Assembly (NCBI GenBank): GCA_021814355.1
Contig: JAKAIJ010000015.1
Location: forward strand, 1 to 20,221
Direction of reading: 5' to 3'
Length of the DNA: 20,221 nucleotides
DNA from: Acidobacteriota bacterium
GTDB taxonomy: Bacteria > Acidobacteriota > UBA4820 > DSQY01
Shown here: positions 6,845 through 12,275 of the stretch, piece after piece
Position numbering within the stretch: position 1 is the first letter of the stretch
Layout of the letters: each line of letters opens with the position of its first letter
Translations under genes and position numbers: made by a program
The notes under the pieces: model-generated
The model's input: only the letters and a program-made list of their open reading frames with translations
The model's database searches: none
What the model was told of the DNA's origin: nothing

Positions 6845-7417
6845 ATGAAGAAGGAACACGTTCTCATGCTGGTGGCCGGCTTCGTGCTGGGAGCGGTGGT
6901 CACGTTTATCCTGATGAAGCAGTACCAGGCCCAGCAGGCCGTCCCCTCCGCCGCGCCCGCTGGCGCCGCCGCTCCCCCGGCCGGCGGCCAGCCCTCCTTC
7001 GACCCCAACCAACACAACAGCATAATCGCCCAGTTTATCGAGAAGGCGAAGGCGGACCCCAAGGACGCGCCGTCGAAGATCATGCTGGGCAACATCTACT
7101 ACGACAAGGGCGACTACGCGGAGGCCATTCCGTGGTACGAGGAGGGGCTGAAGCTCGAGCCCACCAACACCGACGTGCTGGTGGACCTGGGGGTCTGCTA
7201 CCGCGAGATCAAGCAGCCCGACAAGGCGCTGTCGCTCTTCGACCGGGCGCTCCAGGTGGACCCGAAGAAGAAGCAGGCCCTCTTCAACAAGGTGGTCGTC
7301 TACGCCATGGACCTGAAGCAGATGGACAAGGCCCGCGCCGTGCTCCAGGCGCTGGAGCGCGAATTCCCCGGCGACGCGGCGGTCCAGCAGCTGAAAGACA
7401 ACCTGCCCAAGGGGTGA
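6845..7417 (+). CDS. Membrane-anchored TPR protein (190 aa)
   Basis: The ATG at 6845 is preceded by GGGAGGG at good spacing; longer in-frame starts lie upstream of the predicted promoter and are rejected. Residues 5-24 are one hydrophobic segment after MKKEH (N-in anchor). An Ala/Pro/Gly-rich linker (~31-50) follows, then three TPR-like units from about residue 75: KIMLGNIYYDKGDYAEAIPWYEEGLKLEP, VLVDLGVCYREIKQPDKALSLFDRALQVDP, ALFNKVVVYAMDLKQMDKARAVLQALEREFP. These carry the W/L-G-Y-A-P TPR positions. Likely a periplasm-facing scaffold for an envelope complex. It precedes the aldolase by 28-43 bases but a hairpin lies between, so a shared operon with the microcompartment genes is uncertain. 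Architecture is confident, the partner unknown. Confidence 0.88.
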   Translation: MKKEHVLMLVAGFVLGAVVTFILMKQYQAQQAVPSAAPAGAAAPPAGGQPSFDPNQHNSIIAQFIEKAKADPKDAPSKIMLGNIYYDKGDYAEAIPWYEEGLKLEPTNTDVLVDLGVCYREIKQPDKALSLFDRALQVDPKKKQALFNKVVVYAMDLKQMDKARAVLQALEREFPGDAAVQQLKDNLPKG

Positions 7418-7421
7418 GCGC

Positions 7422-7441
7422 GCGCCGGCGTGGGCCGGCGC
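7422..7441 (+). terminator. Perfect hairpin between the TPR gene and the aldolase gene
   Basis: GCGCCGGC (7422-7429) and GCCGGCGC (7434-7441), a 4-base GTGG loop, 4 bases after the TPR stop. No T-tract. It could terminate the TPR transcript or act as an attenuator before the aldolase. It also occupies the place where a Shine-Dalgarno for GTG 7446 would be, which argues for the later start at 7461. Confidence 0.4.
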
Positions 7442-7460
7442 CCGAGTGGGGGTGCGCAGC

Positions 7461-8210
7461 GTGTCCGACGCCGCCCGGGACCTCGTCCGCTACGGGGCCA
7501 AGCTCGCCTCGAAGGGCTTCGTGGCGGCCACCGACGGGAACCTCTCGGTGCGGTTGCCCAGCGGCGGCTTCCTCGTCACCCCTTCGGGGGTCCCGAAAAG
7601 CGAGCTCCGCGCCACCCTCTTGGCCTCCCTGGACGGCGAGGGCCGCCCGCTCTCCGGCAAGGTCTCCAGCGAATGGCCGATGCACCTTGCGATCTACCGG
7701 GCCCGCCCGGACGCCGGTGCCGTGGTCCACGCCCATCCTCCGTTCGCCACGGCCCTGGCGTGCGCCGGTCTCTCCATGGACCGGCCCTTCCTCTCCGAAG
7801 CGGTGATCTCCCTGGGCACCGTGCCGCTCGTCCCCTTCGCCCTCCCCTCCACCGACTCCCTCGCGGGGGAGGTGGCCGCGGCGCTGGCGGACCATTCGGC
7901 CGCCCTCATGGCCAACCACGGCGCGGTGACGGTGGGACCCGACGTGCGCACCGCCTACTACCGGATGGAGACCCTCGAACAGACCGCGCGCATTTTCCTC
8001 TACGCCAGGCTCCTGGGGGGAGACCGGCCGCTCCCCGAGGCGGCGGTGGCGCAGCTGAGGGAGCTCGGCCGGGGCTACGGCCTCGCCGCGCTCCCCTCGC
8101 CCGCCTGCGACGGCTGTCCCGTGGCCGCGGGCGAGGACGGCCTCTTCCTGCGGCGCGGGGAGCTGCAGAGGATGCTGGTGGAATTCGCACGCCTTGCCGC
8201 GCGGGCGTGA
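7461..8210 (+). CDS. Class II aldolase/adducin family protein (fuculose-phosphate aldolase-like), microcompartment-associated
   Basis: Zinc-dependent aldolase fold; family members cleave L-fuculose- or L-rhamnulose-1-phosphate to DHAP plus lactaldehyde. The 249-aa product has the family landmarks: GNLS (26-29) and TPSG (40-43) phosphate loops, S69-S70-E71-W with catalytic Glu71, zinc ligands H90 and H92 (VVHAHPP), and H153 (ANHGAVTVG). The start is GTG 7461, after a GGGGGTG stretch; GTG 7446 (+5 residues) is possible but has no ribosome site. The C-terminal part carries C216-D-G-C219 and, after a short linker, an amphipathic helix (about 233-249, LQRMLVEFARLAARA). This looks like the encapsulation peptides fused to core enzymes of BMC loci; class II aldolases are known cargo of PVM-type compartments. 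Shell genes start 121 bases downstream. The actual substrate is unproven. Confidence 0.88.
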   Translation: MSDAARDLVRYGAKLASKGFVAATDGNLSVRLPSGGFLVTPSGVPKSELRATLLASLDGEGRPLSGKVSSEWPMHLAIYRARPDAGAVVHAHPPFATALACAGLSMDRPFLSEAVISLGTVPLVPFALPSTDSLAGEVAAALADHSAALMANHGAVTVGPDVRTAYYRMETLEQTARIFLYARLLGGDRPLPEAAVAQLRELGRGYGLAALPSPACDGCPVAAGEDGLFLRRGELQRMLVEFARLAARA

Positions 8211-8222
8211 TTCCGTTAGAAT
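8194..8222 (+). promoter_or_regulatory. Internal promoter for the microcompartment shell genes
   Basis: TTGCCG (8194-8199, inside the last codons of the aldolase gene), exactly 17 bases, then TAGAAT (8217-8222, 5/6). Predicted start near 8229 gives the BMC-H mRNA a ~100-base leader that contains the large palindrome 8239-8303. Confidence 0.5.
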
Positions 8223-8238
8223 CGGGCCGATGAGGCCC

Positions 8239-8303
8239 TAGCAGGCGGTTGAGAAACCCCTTGTGGGCAACGCGACCCATAAGGGATTTTCAACAGCCTG
8301 CTA
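8239..8303. repeat. 65-bp imperfect palindrome, MITE-like, in the leader of the BMC-H gene
   Basis: The left arm 8239-8267 (begins TAGCAGGC) and right arm 8276-8303 (ends GCCTGCTA) match over 24 of about 29 positions when one is reverse-complemented, including GTTGA, CCC, TT and TGGG blocks, around an 8-base centre. The outer ends are flanked by TA, as for insertion at a TA target. The ends (CAGGCTGTTGAAAA) resemble dispersed small inverted-repeat elements I recall from other GC-rich bacterial genomes; this recollection is unverified. As RNA it would form a long hairpin just upstream of the AGGAGG (8321-8326) of the BMC-H gene. Confidence 0.75.
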
Positions 8304-8331
8304 AAGGCCGGGAGAGACGGAGGAGGAACTC

Positions 8332-8631
8332 ATGGGCGACTACGGCGAAGCGCTGGGCATGATCGAGACGAAGGGCCTCGTGGCCATGATCGAGGCGTCC
8401 GACGCCATGGTCAAGGCCGCCAAGGTGACCCTCGTGGGCTGGGAGAAGATCGGCGGCGCCTACGTGACGGCCATCGTGCGCGGCGACGTGGCGGCGGTGA
8501 AGGCCGCGACGGACGCCGGGGCCGCCGCCGCCCGCAAGGTGGGCGAGCTGGTCACGGTCCACGTGATCCCGCGCCCGCACATGTCCCTCGAGGACGTGTT
8601 ACCCATCGGAAAGTCCAACGCCAACCGGTAG
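8332..8631 (+). CDS. BMC-H microcompartment shell protein (hexamer, EutM/PduA/CcmK type)
   Basis: Forms the flat hexameric tiles of a bacterial microcompartment shell. The 99-aa single-BMC-domain protein shows the family opening ALGMIETKGLVAMIEASDAMVKAA, the VTLVGWEKIGGAYVTAIVRGDVAAVKAA core, and the closing ELVTVHVIPRPH. The central pore loop is K39-I-G-G42; the second Gly replaces the Ser often found in PduA/CcmK, which may widen or neutralise the pore. The C-terminal tail (MSLEDVLPIGKSNANR) is short. The start ATG 8332 has a near-perfect AGGAGG 5 bases upstream, consistent with the high synthesis needed for the main shell tile. It is the only hexamer gene seen here. It has its own promoter and structured leader, and three pentamer genes follow. 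Confidence 0.97.
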   Translation: MGDYGEALGMIETKGLVAMIEASDAMVKAAKVTLVGWEKIGGAYVTAIVRGDVAAVKAATDAGAAAARKVGELVTVHVIPRPHMSLEDVLPIGKSNANR

Positions 8632-8646
8632 TCGCGGGGCGCCGCG

Positions 8647-8688
8647 GCCGGGGGCGCAATGCCGTGCCTCCGGCCTTCTGCCCCCGGC
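8647..8688 (+). other. Intergenic hairpin 1 between BMC-H and BMC-P genes
   Basis: GCCGGGGGC (8647-8655) and GCCCCCGGC (8680-8688) are perfect 9-bp complements across a 24-base loop, 15 bases past the BMC-H stop. It may protect the 3' end of the BMC-H message or reduce read-through into the pentamer genes. Confidence 0.45.
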
Positions 8689-8699
8689 GCGCCGTCCGG

Positions 8700-8720
8700 C
8701 GGGCCGGGGCCGCCGGCCCG
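8700..8720 (+). other. Intergenic hairpin 2 before the first BMC-P gene
   Basis: CGGGCCGG (8700-8707) and CCGGCCCG (8713-8720), 5-base loop, 17 bases before the BMC-P start. Together with hairpin 1 it makes the 106-base gap almost wholly structured. No T-tract. Confidence 0.45.
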
Positions 8721-8737
8721 AGTGGAGAACGCACCCC

Positions 8738-9010
8738 ATGCGCCTGGGCAAAGTGGTGGGCACCGTGGTGGCGACGCGGAAGGACCCGCGCCTCACGGGC
8801 CTCAAGCTCCTGGTCGTCGCCACCCTCACCCCCGAGCGGGAGTTCGACGGCGCCTATGAGGTGGCCGCCGACACCGTCTCCGCGGGCGCGAGGGAGACGG
8901 TGCTCCTCTGCACCGGCTCCTCGGCGCGGATGACCGAACGGACCGAGAAGGCCCCCGTGGACGCCACCATCGTGGGCATCGTGGACCAGGTGAACCTGGA
9001 CGAGCGATGA
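8738..9010 (+). CDS. BMC-P pentameric shell protein 1 (EutN/CcmL family)
   Basis: Pentamers of this family cap the vertices of icosahedral microcompartments. The 90-aa protein shows the EutN/CcmL barrel pattern: MRLGKVVGTVVATRKDPRLTG at the N-terminus, KLLVVATL strand, VAADTVSAGARETVLLCTGSSAR loop-strand, and PVDATIVGIVDQVNL at the end. It has an Arg/Glu-rich segment (TPEREFDGAYE) between strands. The ribosome site is weak (GGAGA about 9 bases upstream), in contrast to the strong one of BMC-H, which fits the few pentamers needed per shell. Its TGA overlaps the ATG of the next pentamer gene (ATGA), so the pentamer genes are translationally coupled. Confidence 0.95.
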   Translation: MRLGKVVGTVVATRKDPRLTGLKLLVVATLTPEREFDGAYEVAADTVSAGARETVLLCTGSSARMTERTEKAPVDATIVGIVDQVNLDER

Positions 9011-9267
9011 ACGTCGGGAAGGTGGTCGGCCACCTCTACTGCACCGTCAAGGACAGGGCCCTCGCGGGCCAGCGGATCCTCTGCGTGGAGCCCCTCGGCG
9101 GCCGCGCGAAACCGCTCTGGGCGCTCGACGCCGTGGGGGTGGGGGCGGGAGAGACCGTGCTCTACACCACGGGGCGCGAGGCCTCGTACGCATTCCTCCC
9201 CGACGTCGTCCCCTGCAACGCCGCCATCGTCGGCGTGGTGGACGCCCTGCGCGAGGAGGTCCCGTGA
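9007..9267 (+). CDS. BMC-P pentameric shell protein 2 (EutN/CcmL family)
   Basis: 86 aa, same fold: MNVGKVVGHLYCTVKDRALAG, RILCVEPL strand, AVGVGAGETVLYTTGREAS, and CNAAIVGVVDALREEVP. It differs from its two neighbours in a Tyr/Phe-containing segment (SYAFLPDVVPC) and Cys at 12, 26 and 70. ATG 9007 overlaps the preceding stop (ATGA), and its own stop overlaps GTG 9264 (GTGA). Having three divergent pentamers side by side suggests mixed vertices or specialised roles (for example a vertex tethering a cargo protein), as in other loci with three BMC-P genes; this is inference. Confidence 0.95.
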   Translation: MNVGKVVGHLYCTVKDRALAGQRILCVEPLGGRAKPLWALDAVGVGAGETVLYTTGREASYAFLPDVVPCNAAIVGVVDALREEVP

Positions 9268-9566
9268 TCCTTGGCAGGGTGGTGGGCGAGGTCGTCTGCA
9301 CGGTGAAGTTCCGGAAGTACGAGGGGCAGAAGCTCCTCCAGGTGCAGCCCCTCGACCTGGACCGGCGGCCCCAGGGACTGCCCATGACCGCCATTGACTT
9401 GGTGGACGCGGGGCCCGGTGACGAAGTCCTGGTCTGCCAGGAGGGCCAGAGCGCCGTGGACGCCGTCGGCCTCGGCGAAAACCCGGTGGACGCCGTCATC
9501 CTCGGCGTCGTGGACGCGGTGCAGTTCGCGCCGCCGCGCGGGGGCGACCCGTGGACGAGCGCGTGA
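9264..9566 (+). CDS. BMC-P pentameric shell protein 3 (EutN/CcmL family)
   Basis: 100 aa, the longest of the three. It opens MILGRVVGEVVCTVKFRKYEG, then KLLQVQPL, AIDLVDAGPGDEVLVCQEGQSA, and NPVDAVILGVVDAVQF, followed by an extra tail APPRGGDPWTSA not present in the other two. The GTG start is fixed by the 4-base overlap with the preceding gene and by alignment of VVG with the paralogues. The tail is encoded in the stretch that overlaps the start of the next gene (16 bases if that begins at 9551), so it may be only a by-product of the coupling, or a docking tail. Confidence 0.94.
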   Translation: MILGRVVGEVVCTVKFRKYEGQKLLQVQPLDLDRRPQGLPMTAIDLVDAGPGDEVLVCQEGQSAVDAVGLGENPVDAVILGVVDAVQFAPPRGGDPWTSA

Positions 9567-10078
9567 GGTCGGTGGCCGAGGGGGCCCTGCGGCTCTTGGC
9601 CGCGGGGGCCCCGGCGGCGGACGCGGAGCCCTCCTGCGAGCTCCTCATCACCCGGCTCACCCTCTCTCAGCTCTCGCGGCTCGCCTATCTCCAGGCGGGG
9701 GAGCCGGTGGTGGACCAGGTCCTGGAGGCACTGCGCGCGGGGCGCGCAGTGCACCTAGACCGCCCCGCCGTCGAGGCGGCCCTCGGGCTCGGCGCCTACC
9801 CGCCCCGCATGCAGGAGCAGTTCGCCCGCTGGTTCGTCCGCATCGCCGGCTACGGCGTCCACCTGGCCCAGGGGGAGGCCACCCCCGCGGCCCCCGCCGT
9901 CCCGGCCCCCGTTCCCGCGGCCCGGACCGGTCCCGTGGTCGCCGCCGCCGCCATGGAGCCAGAGCGGGCGGTGCTGGCGGAGATCCTCGGCAACGCATGC
10001 CCCGCGGACCGCCCCTGTCTCCTCGAACCCTCCAAGGCCTGCTGCGGCTCGGGCCGCTGTAAGGCCCTCGGGTTTTGA
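9551..10078 (+). CDS. Microcompartment-locus protein of unknown function with Cys-rich tail (175 aa)
   Basis: I do not recognise this protein. It has an N-terminal amphipathic helix (about 1-18), a folded part (29-105, including LTLSQLSRLAYLQAG, VVDQVLEALRAGRAVHL and MQEQFARWFVRIAGYGVHL), an Ala/Pro linker (107-134), then a short helix (MEPERAVLAEILGN, 135-148) and a Cys tail C150-x5-C156-x7-C164-C165-x4-C170. The linker-plus-helix layout resembles encapsulation-peptide architecture; the five tail Cys could bind a metal or Fe-S cluster. GTG 9551 is the longest plausible start. GTG 9563 would give the same GTGA 4-base overlap seen at the other shell-gene junctions and is an equal candidate. 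Strict linkage to three BMC-P genes implies a microcompartment role, perhaps cargo, scaffold or redox. Confidence 0.8.
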   Translation: MDERVRSVAEGALRLLAAGAPAADAEPSCELLITRLTLSQLSRLAYLQAGEPVVDQVLEALRAGRAVHLDRPAVEAALGLGAYPPRMQEQFARWFVRIAGYGVHLAQGEATPAAPAVPAPVPAARTGPVVAAAAMEPERAVLAEILGNACPADRPCLLEPSKACCGSGRCKALGF

Positions 10079-10115
10079 CGCGCATCCCCGGCGGTCTCTC
10101 TGGGACGGAGAAACG

Positions 10116-11090
10116 ATGAGCAAGCGGCTGCCCCGCGTCGTCCTCACCGCCCCTGTCTCGCGTCTTCCCGAGGAGCTGCTCGCCGGGCGCGCGCGGGTCC
10201 GCGTCCTGAGGCACCGCAAGCCCCTCACCGAGGAGCGGTTGGCCTCGGCCCTCCGGAGCGCCGACGGGGCGCTCACCTACCTCTCGGACCCGGTCACCGC
10301 GAAGGTGCTGGAGGGATGCCCCCGGCTGAAGGTGGTGGCCAACCACGCGGTGGGGGTCAACAACATTGACCTGGCCGCGGCCCGCGCCCGCGGCGTGGTG
10401 GTCACCTACACGCCGGGGGTCCTCACCGAGGCCACCGCGGACCTCACCTGGGCGCTGATCCTGGGCACCGCCCGCCGCGCCGCGGAGGGGGACCGGATGG
10501 TGCGCCGCGGGAAGTTCCACGGCTGGGCCGCGGACCTCCTGCTCGGGATGGATCTGCGGGGAAAGACCCTCGGCGTCGTTGGGCTCGGGCGGATCGGGCA
10601 AGCCGTGGCGCGGCGCGCCCCGGCCTTCGGATTGAAGGTCGTTTACGCCCAGCGCTCCCGTGCCGACGGCTGCGTGGAGGCGGCCCTGGGAACGGTCCGC
10701 CTCCCCCTCGATGATCTGGTGCGGACCGCCGACGTCCTCACCCTCCACTGTCCGCTTACCGAGGAGACGCGCGGGCTCATGGGGCGGGAGCGGCTCTTCG
10801 CCATGAAGCCCGGTGCGCTCTTCGTCAACGCCAGCCGGGGCGGACTCCACGACGAGGCCGCCCTGGTGGAGGCCCTCGCCGCAGGCCACCTCGGCGGGGC
10901 GGGGCTCGACGTCTTCGAGAACGAACCCGCCCTCTCCCCCGGCCTGGTCGGGCTCGACAACGTCCTGCTCCTGCCCCACGCGGGCTCCGCGACCCACGAG
11001 ACCCGGGCGGCCATGGCCCGCATGGCCCTCTCCGACCTCCTGGCGGTCCTCGAGGGGCGAGAGCCCGAGCACCCGGTCCCCGCTGGCTGA
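10116..11090 (+). CDS. D-isomer-specific 2-hydroxyacid dehydrogenase (glyoxylate/hydroxypyruvate reductase-like)
   Basis: NAD(P)-dependent interconversion of 2-keto and D-2-hydroxy acids. The 324-aa protein is full length. It has the N-terminal substrate domain with NHAVGVNNID (76-85), the Rossmann motif GLGRIG (156-161), catalytic R241 (NASRGG), E270 (DVFENEP) and H288 (PHAGSA). After the second strand (LKVVYAQRSRAD) there is no acidic residue but Gln-Arg-Ser, suggesting NADP(H) rather than NAD(H) preference. It starts at ATG 10116 with GGAGAAA upstream, 37 bases after the Cys-tailed protein, same strand, so probably the last gene of the microcompartment unit. It could recycle cofactor or reduce a 2-keto product; its substrate (glyoxylate, hydroxypyruvate, pyruvate) cannot be read from sequence. 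No obvious encapsulation peptide. Confidence 0.93.
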   Translation: MSKRLPRVVLTAPVSRLPEELLAGRARVRVLRHRKPLTEERLASALRSADGALTYLSDPVTAKVLEGCPRLKVVANHAVGVNNIDLAAARARGVVVTYTPGVLTEATADLTWALILGTARRAAEGDRMVRRGKFHGWAADLLLGMDLRGKTLGVVGLGRIGQAVARRAPAFGLKVVYAQRSRADGCVEAALGTVRLPLDDLVRTADVLTLHCPLTEETRGLMGRERLFAMKPGALFVNASRGGLHDEAALVEALAAGHLGGAGLDVFENEPALSPGLVGLDNVLLLPHAGSATHETRAAMARMALSDLLAVLEGREPEHPVPAG

Positions 11091-11120
11091 GTTTTCCCCT
11101 CGGAATCGGGGGCGCGCCGC

Positions 11121-11148
11121 TGGACGGCCCGCCCATCTCTGGTACACT
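11121..11148 (+). promoter_or_regulatory. Promoter for the zinc-ribbon protein / GT9 unit
   Basis: TGGACG (11121-11126), a 16-base spacer and TACACT (11143-11148) preceded by TGG (extended -10). It is 24 bases before GTG 11172, with AGGAGGG (11161-11167) as ribosome site. Confidence 0.45.
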
Positions 11149-11171
11149 GCCGCCTCGGACAGGAGGGAGCC

Positions 11172-12275
11172 GTGGCGGACCAGCCGAAGACCTTCCCGTG
11201 CCCCCAGTGCGGCGGCGAACTCGAATGGAACCCCTCGGCCCAGCAGATGACCTGCATCTACTGCAGCTCCCAGGTCGCCCTCCCGGACGCCTCCTCGTTC
11301 GAGGCCCAGGAACACGACCTGCTCGCCTTCCTCCAGGAAAACCCCAAGGCGGTCGGATACGGGGTCCAGCTCGAGAGCCTGAGCTGCAAGTTCTGCGGCG
11401 CGTCGGTCCAGCTCCCCCCCAGCGACCGCCGTGACCTGAAGTGCCCCTTCTGCGATTCGGCCTACGTGGCCGAAGCGTCCGCGCCGGCGGCCAACGTCGT
11501 GCAGCCCGAGTCGCTCATCCCCTTCCACGTGGACCGCGGCCAGTGTCAGGCCAAGTTCCGCGAGTGGATCGGGGCGGGGTGGTTCCGCCCCAACGACCTC
11601 AAGGTCCTCTCCAGGCTCGACAAGATTTTCGGCCTCTACCTGCCCTTCTTCACCTTCGACGCGCTGGCGCGCAGCCTCTGGGACGCCATGGCCGGGTACT
11701 ACTACTACGTCACCGAGCGGGTGGCCGTGGAGGAGAACGGCGAGACGGTCTACAGGGACCGGGAGGTCCGGAAGATCCGCTGGGAGCCGGCTTCGGGGTC
11801 GCGCCAGGACTTCTACGACGACGTGTTGGTGCCGGCGGTCCAGAAGCAGAGGCTGGACCTGATCACCCGCGTCTACCCCTTCGACACCAAGGCCGGGCTG
11901 GTCCCCTACGACACGCGGTACATGGCGGGCTTCGGGATCCTCAACCCCGACATGCCGCTCAAGACGGTCTACCAGGTGGCCGAGGCGACCATCCGGGAGG
12001 ACCAGGAGAAGCGCTGCTCCGGCGACGTCCCAGGGGACACGCAGAAAGACCTGAGCGTCCGCACGACCCTGTCGGAGCAGACTTTCAAACACCTGCTCTG
12101 CCCCCTCTGGGTGGGCTCCTTCCGCTACAAGGGGAAGGTCTACAACTTCGTGGTCAACGGCGAGACGGGCACCCTCTACGGCGAGAAGCCCTGGAGCTGG
12201 GTCAAGATCACCCTCTTCACCCTGGCCCTGGCCGGTGCGGCCTTCGCCCTCTACTACTTCTTCGGGCGTAGATGA
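11172..12275 (+). CDS. Zinc-ribbon membrane-anchored protein (367 aa)
   Basis: The GTG start is decided by an AGGAGGG 4 bases upstream. Two zinc ribbons lie at the N-terminus: C10-x2-C13/C28-x2-C31 and C72-x2-C75/C91-x2-C94. They resemble TFIIB-type/'zinc ribbon' proteins often annotated as related to primosomal protein N'. A long soluble part follows, with the recurring late motif CPLWVGSFRYKGKVYNFVVNGETG (positions ~324-347) then GEKPWSWVKI and one C-terminal membrane helix (about 344-363). This late motif is common to a family of bacterial tail-anchored zinc-ribbon proteins of unknown function. The Cys-rich N-terminal part should face the cytoplasm. The stop overlaps the ATG of the glycosyltransferase gene (ATGA), indicating coupling. 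Confidence 0.85.
   Translation: MADQPKTFPCPQCGGELEWNPSAQQMTCIYCSSQVALPDASSFEAQEHDLLAFLQENPKAVGYGVQLESLSCKFCGASVQLPPSDRRDLKCPFCDSAYVAEASAPAANVVQPESLIPFHVDRGQCQAKFREWIGAGWFRPNDLKVLSRLDKIFGLYLPFFTFDALARSLWDAMAGYYYYVTERVAVEENGETVYRDREVRKIRWEPASGSRQDFYDDVLVPAVQKQRLDLITRVYPFDTKAGLVPYDTRYMAGFGILNPDMPLKTVYQVAEATIREDQEKRCSGDVPGDTQKDLSVRTTLSEQTFKHLLCPLWVGSFRYKGKVYNFVVNGETGTLYGEKPWSWVKITLFTLALAGAAFALYYFFGRR

Noticed and set aside
11096..11112. Small stem CCCTCG/CGGGGG after the dehydrogenase gene as terminator
   Set aside because: Includes a wobble pair and the T-run lies on the wrong (5') side; too weak to call.
9657..12092. Very long open frame on the minus strand (over 800 codons) opposite the dehydrogenase and zinc-ribbon genes
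   Set aside because: It lacks any recognisable domain and is antisense to genes with clear catalytic motifs; GC-rich third positions produce such open shadows. The same applies to long antisense frames over hemB, the M32 peptidase and the GT9 gene.
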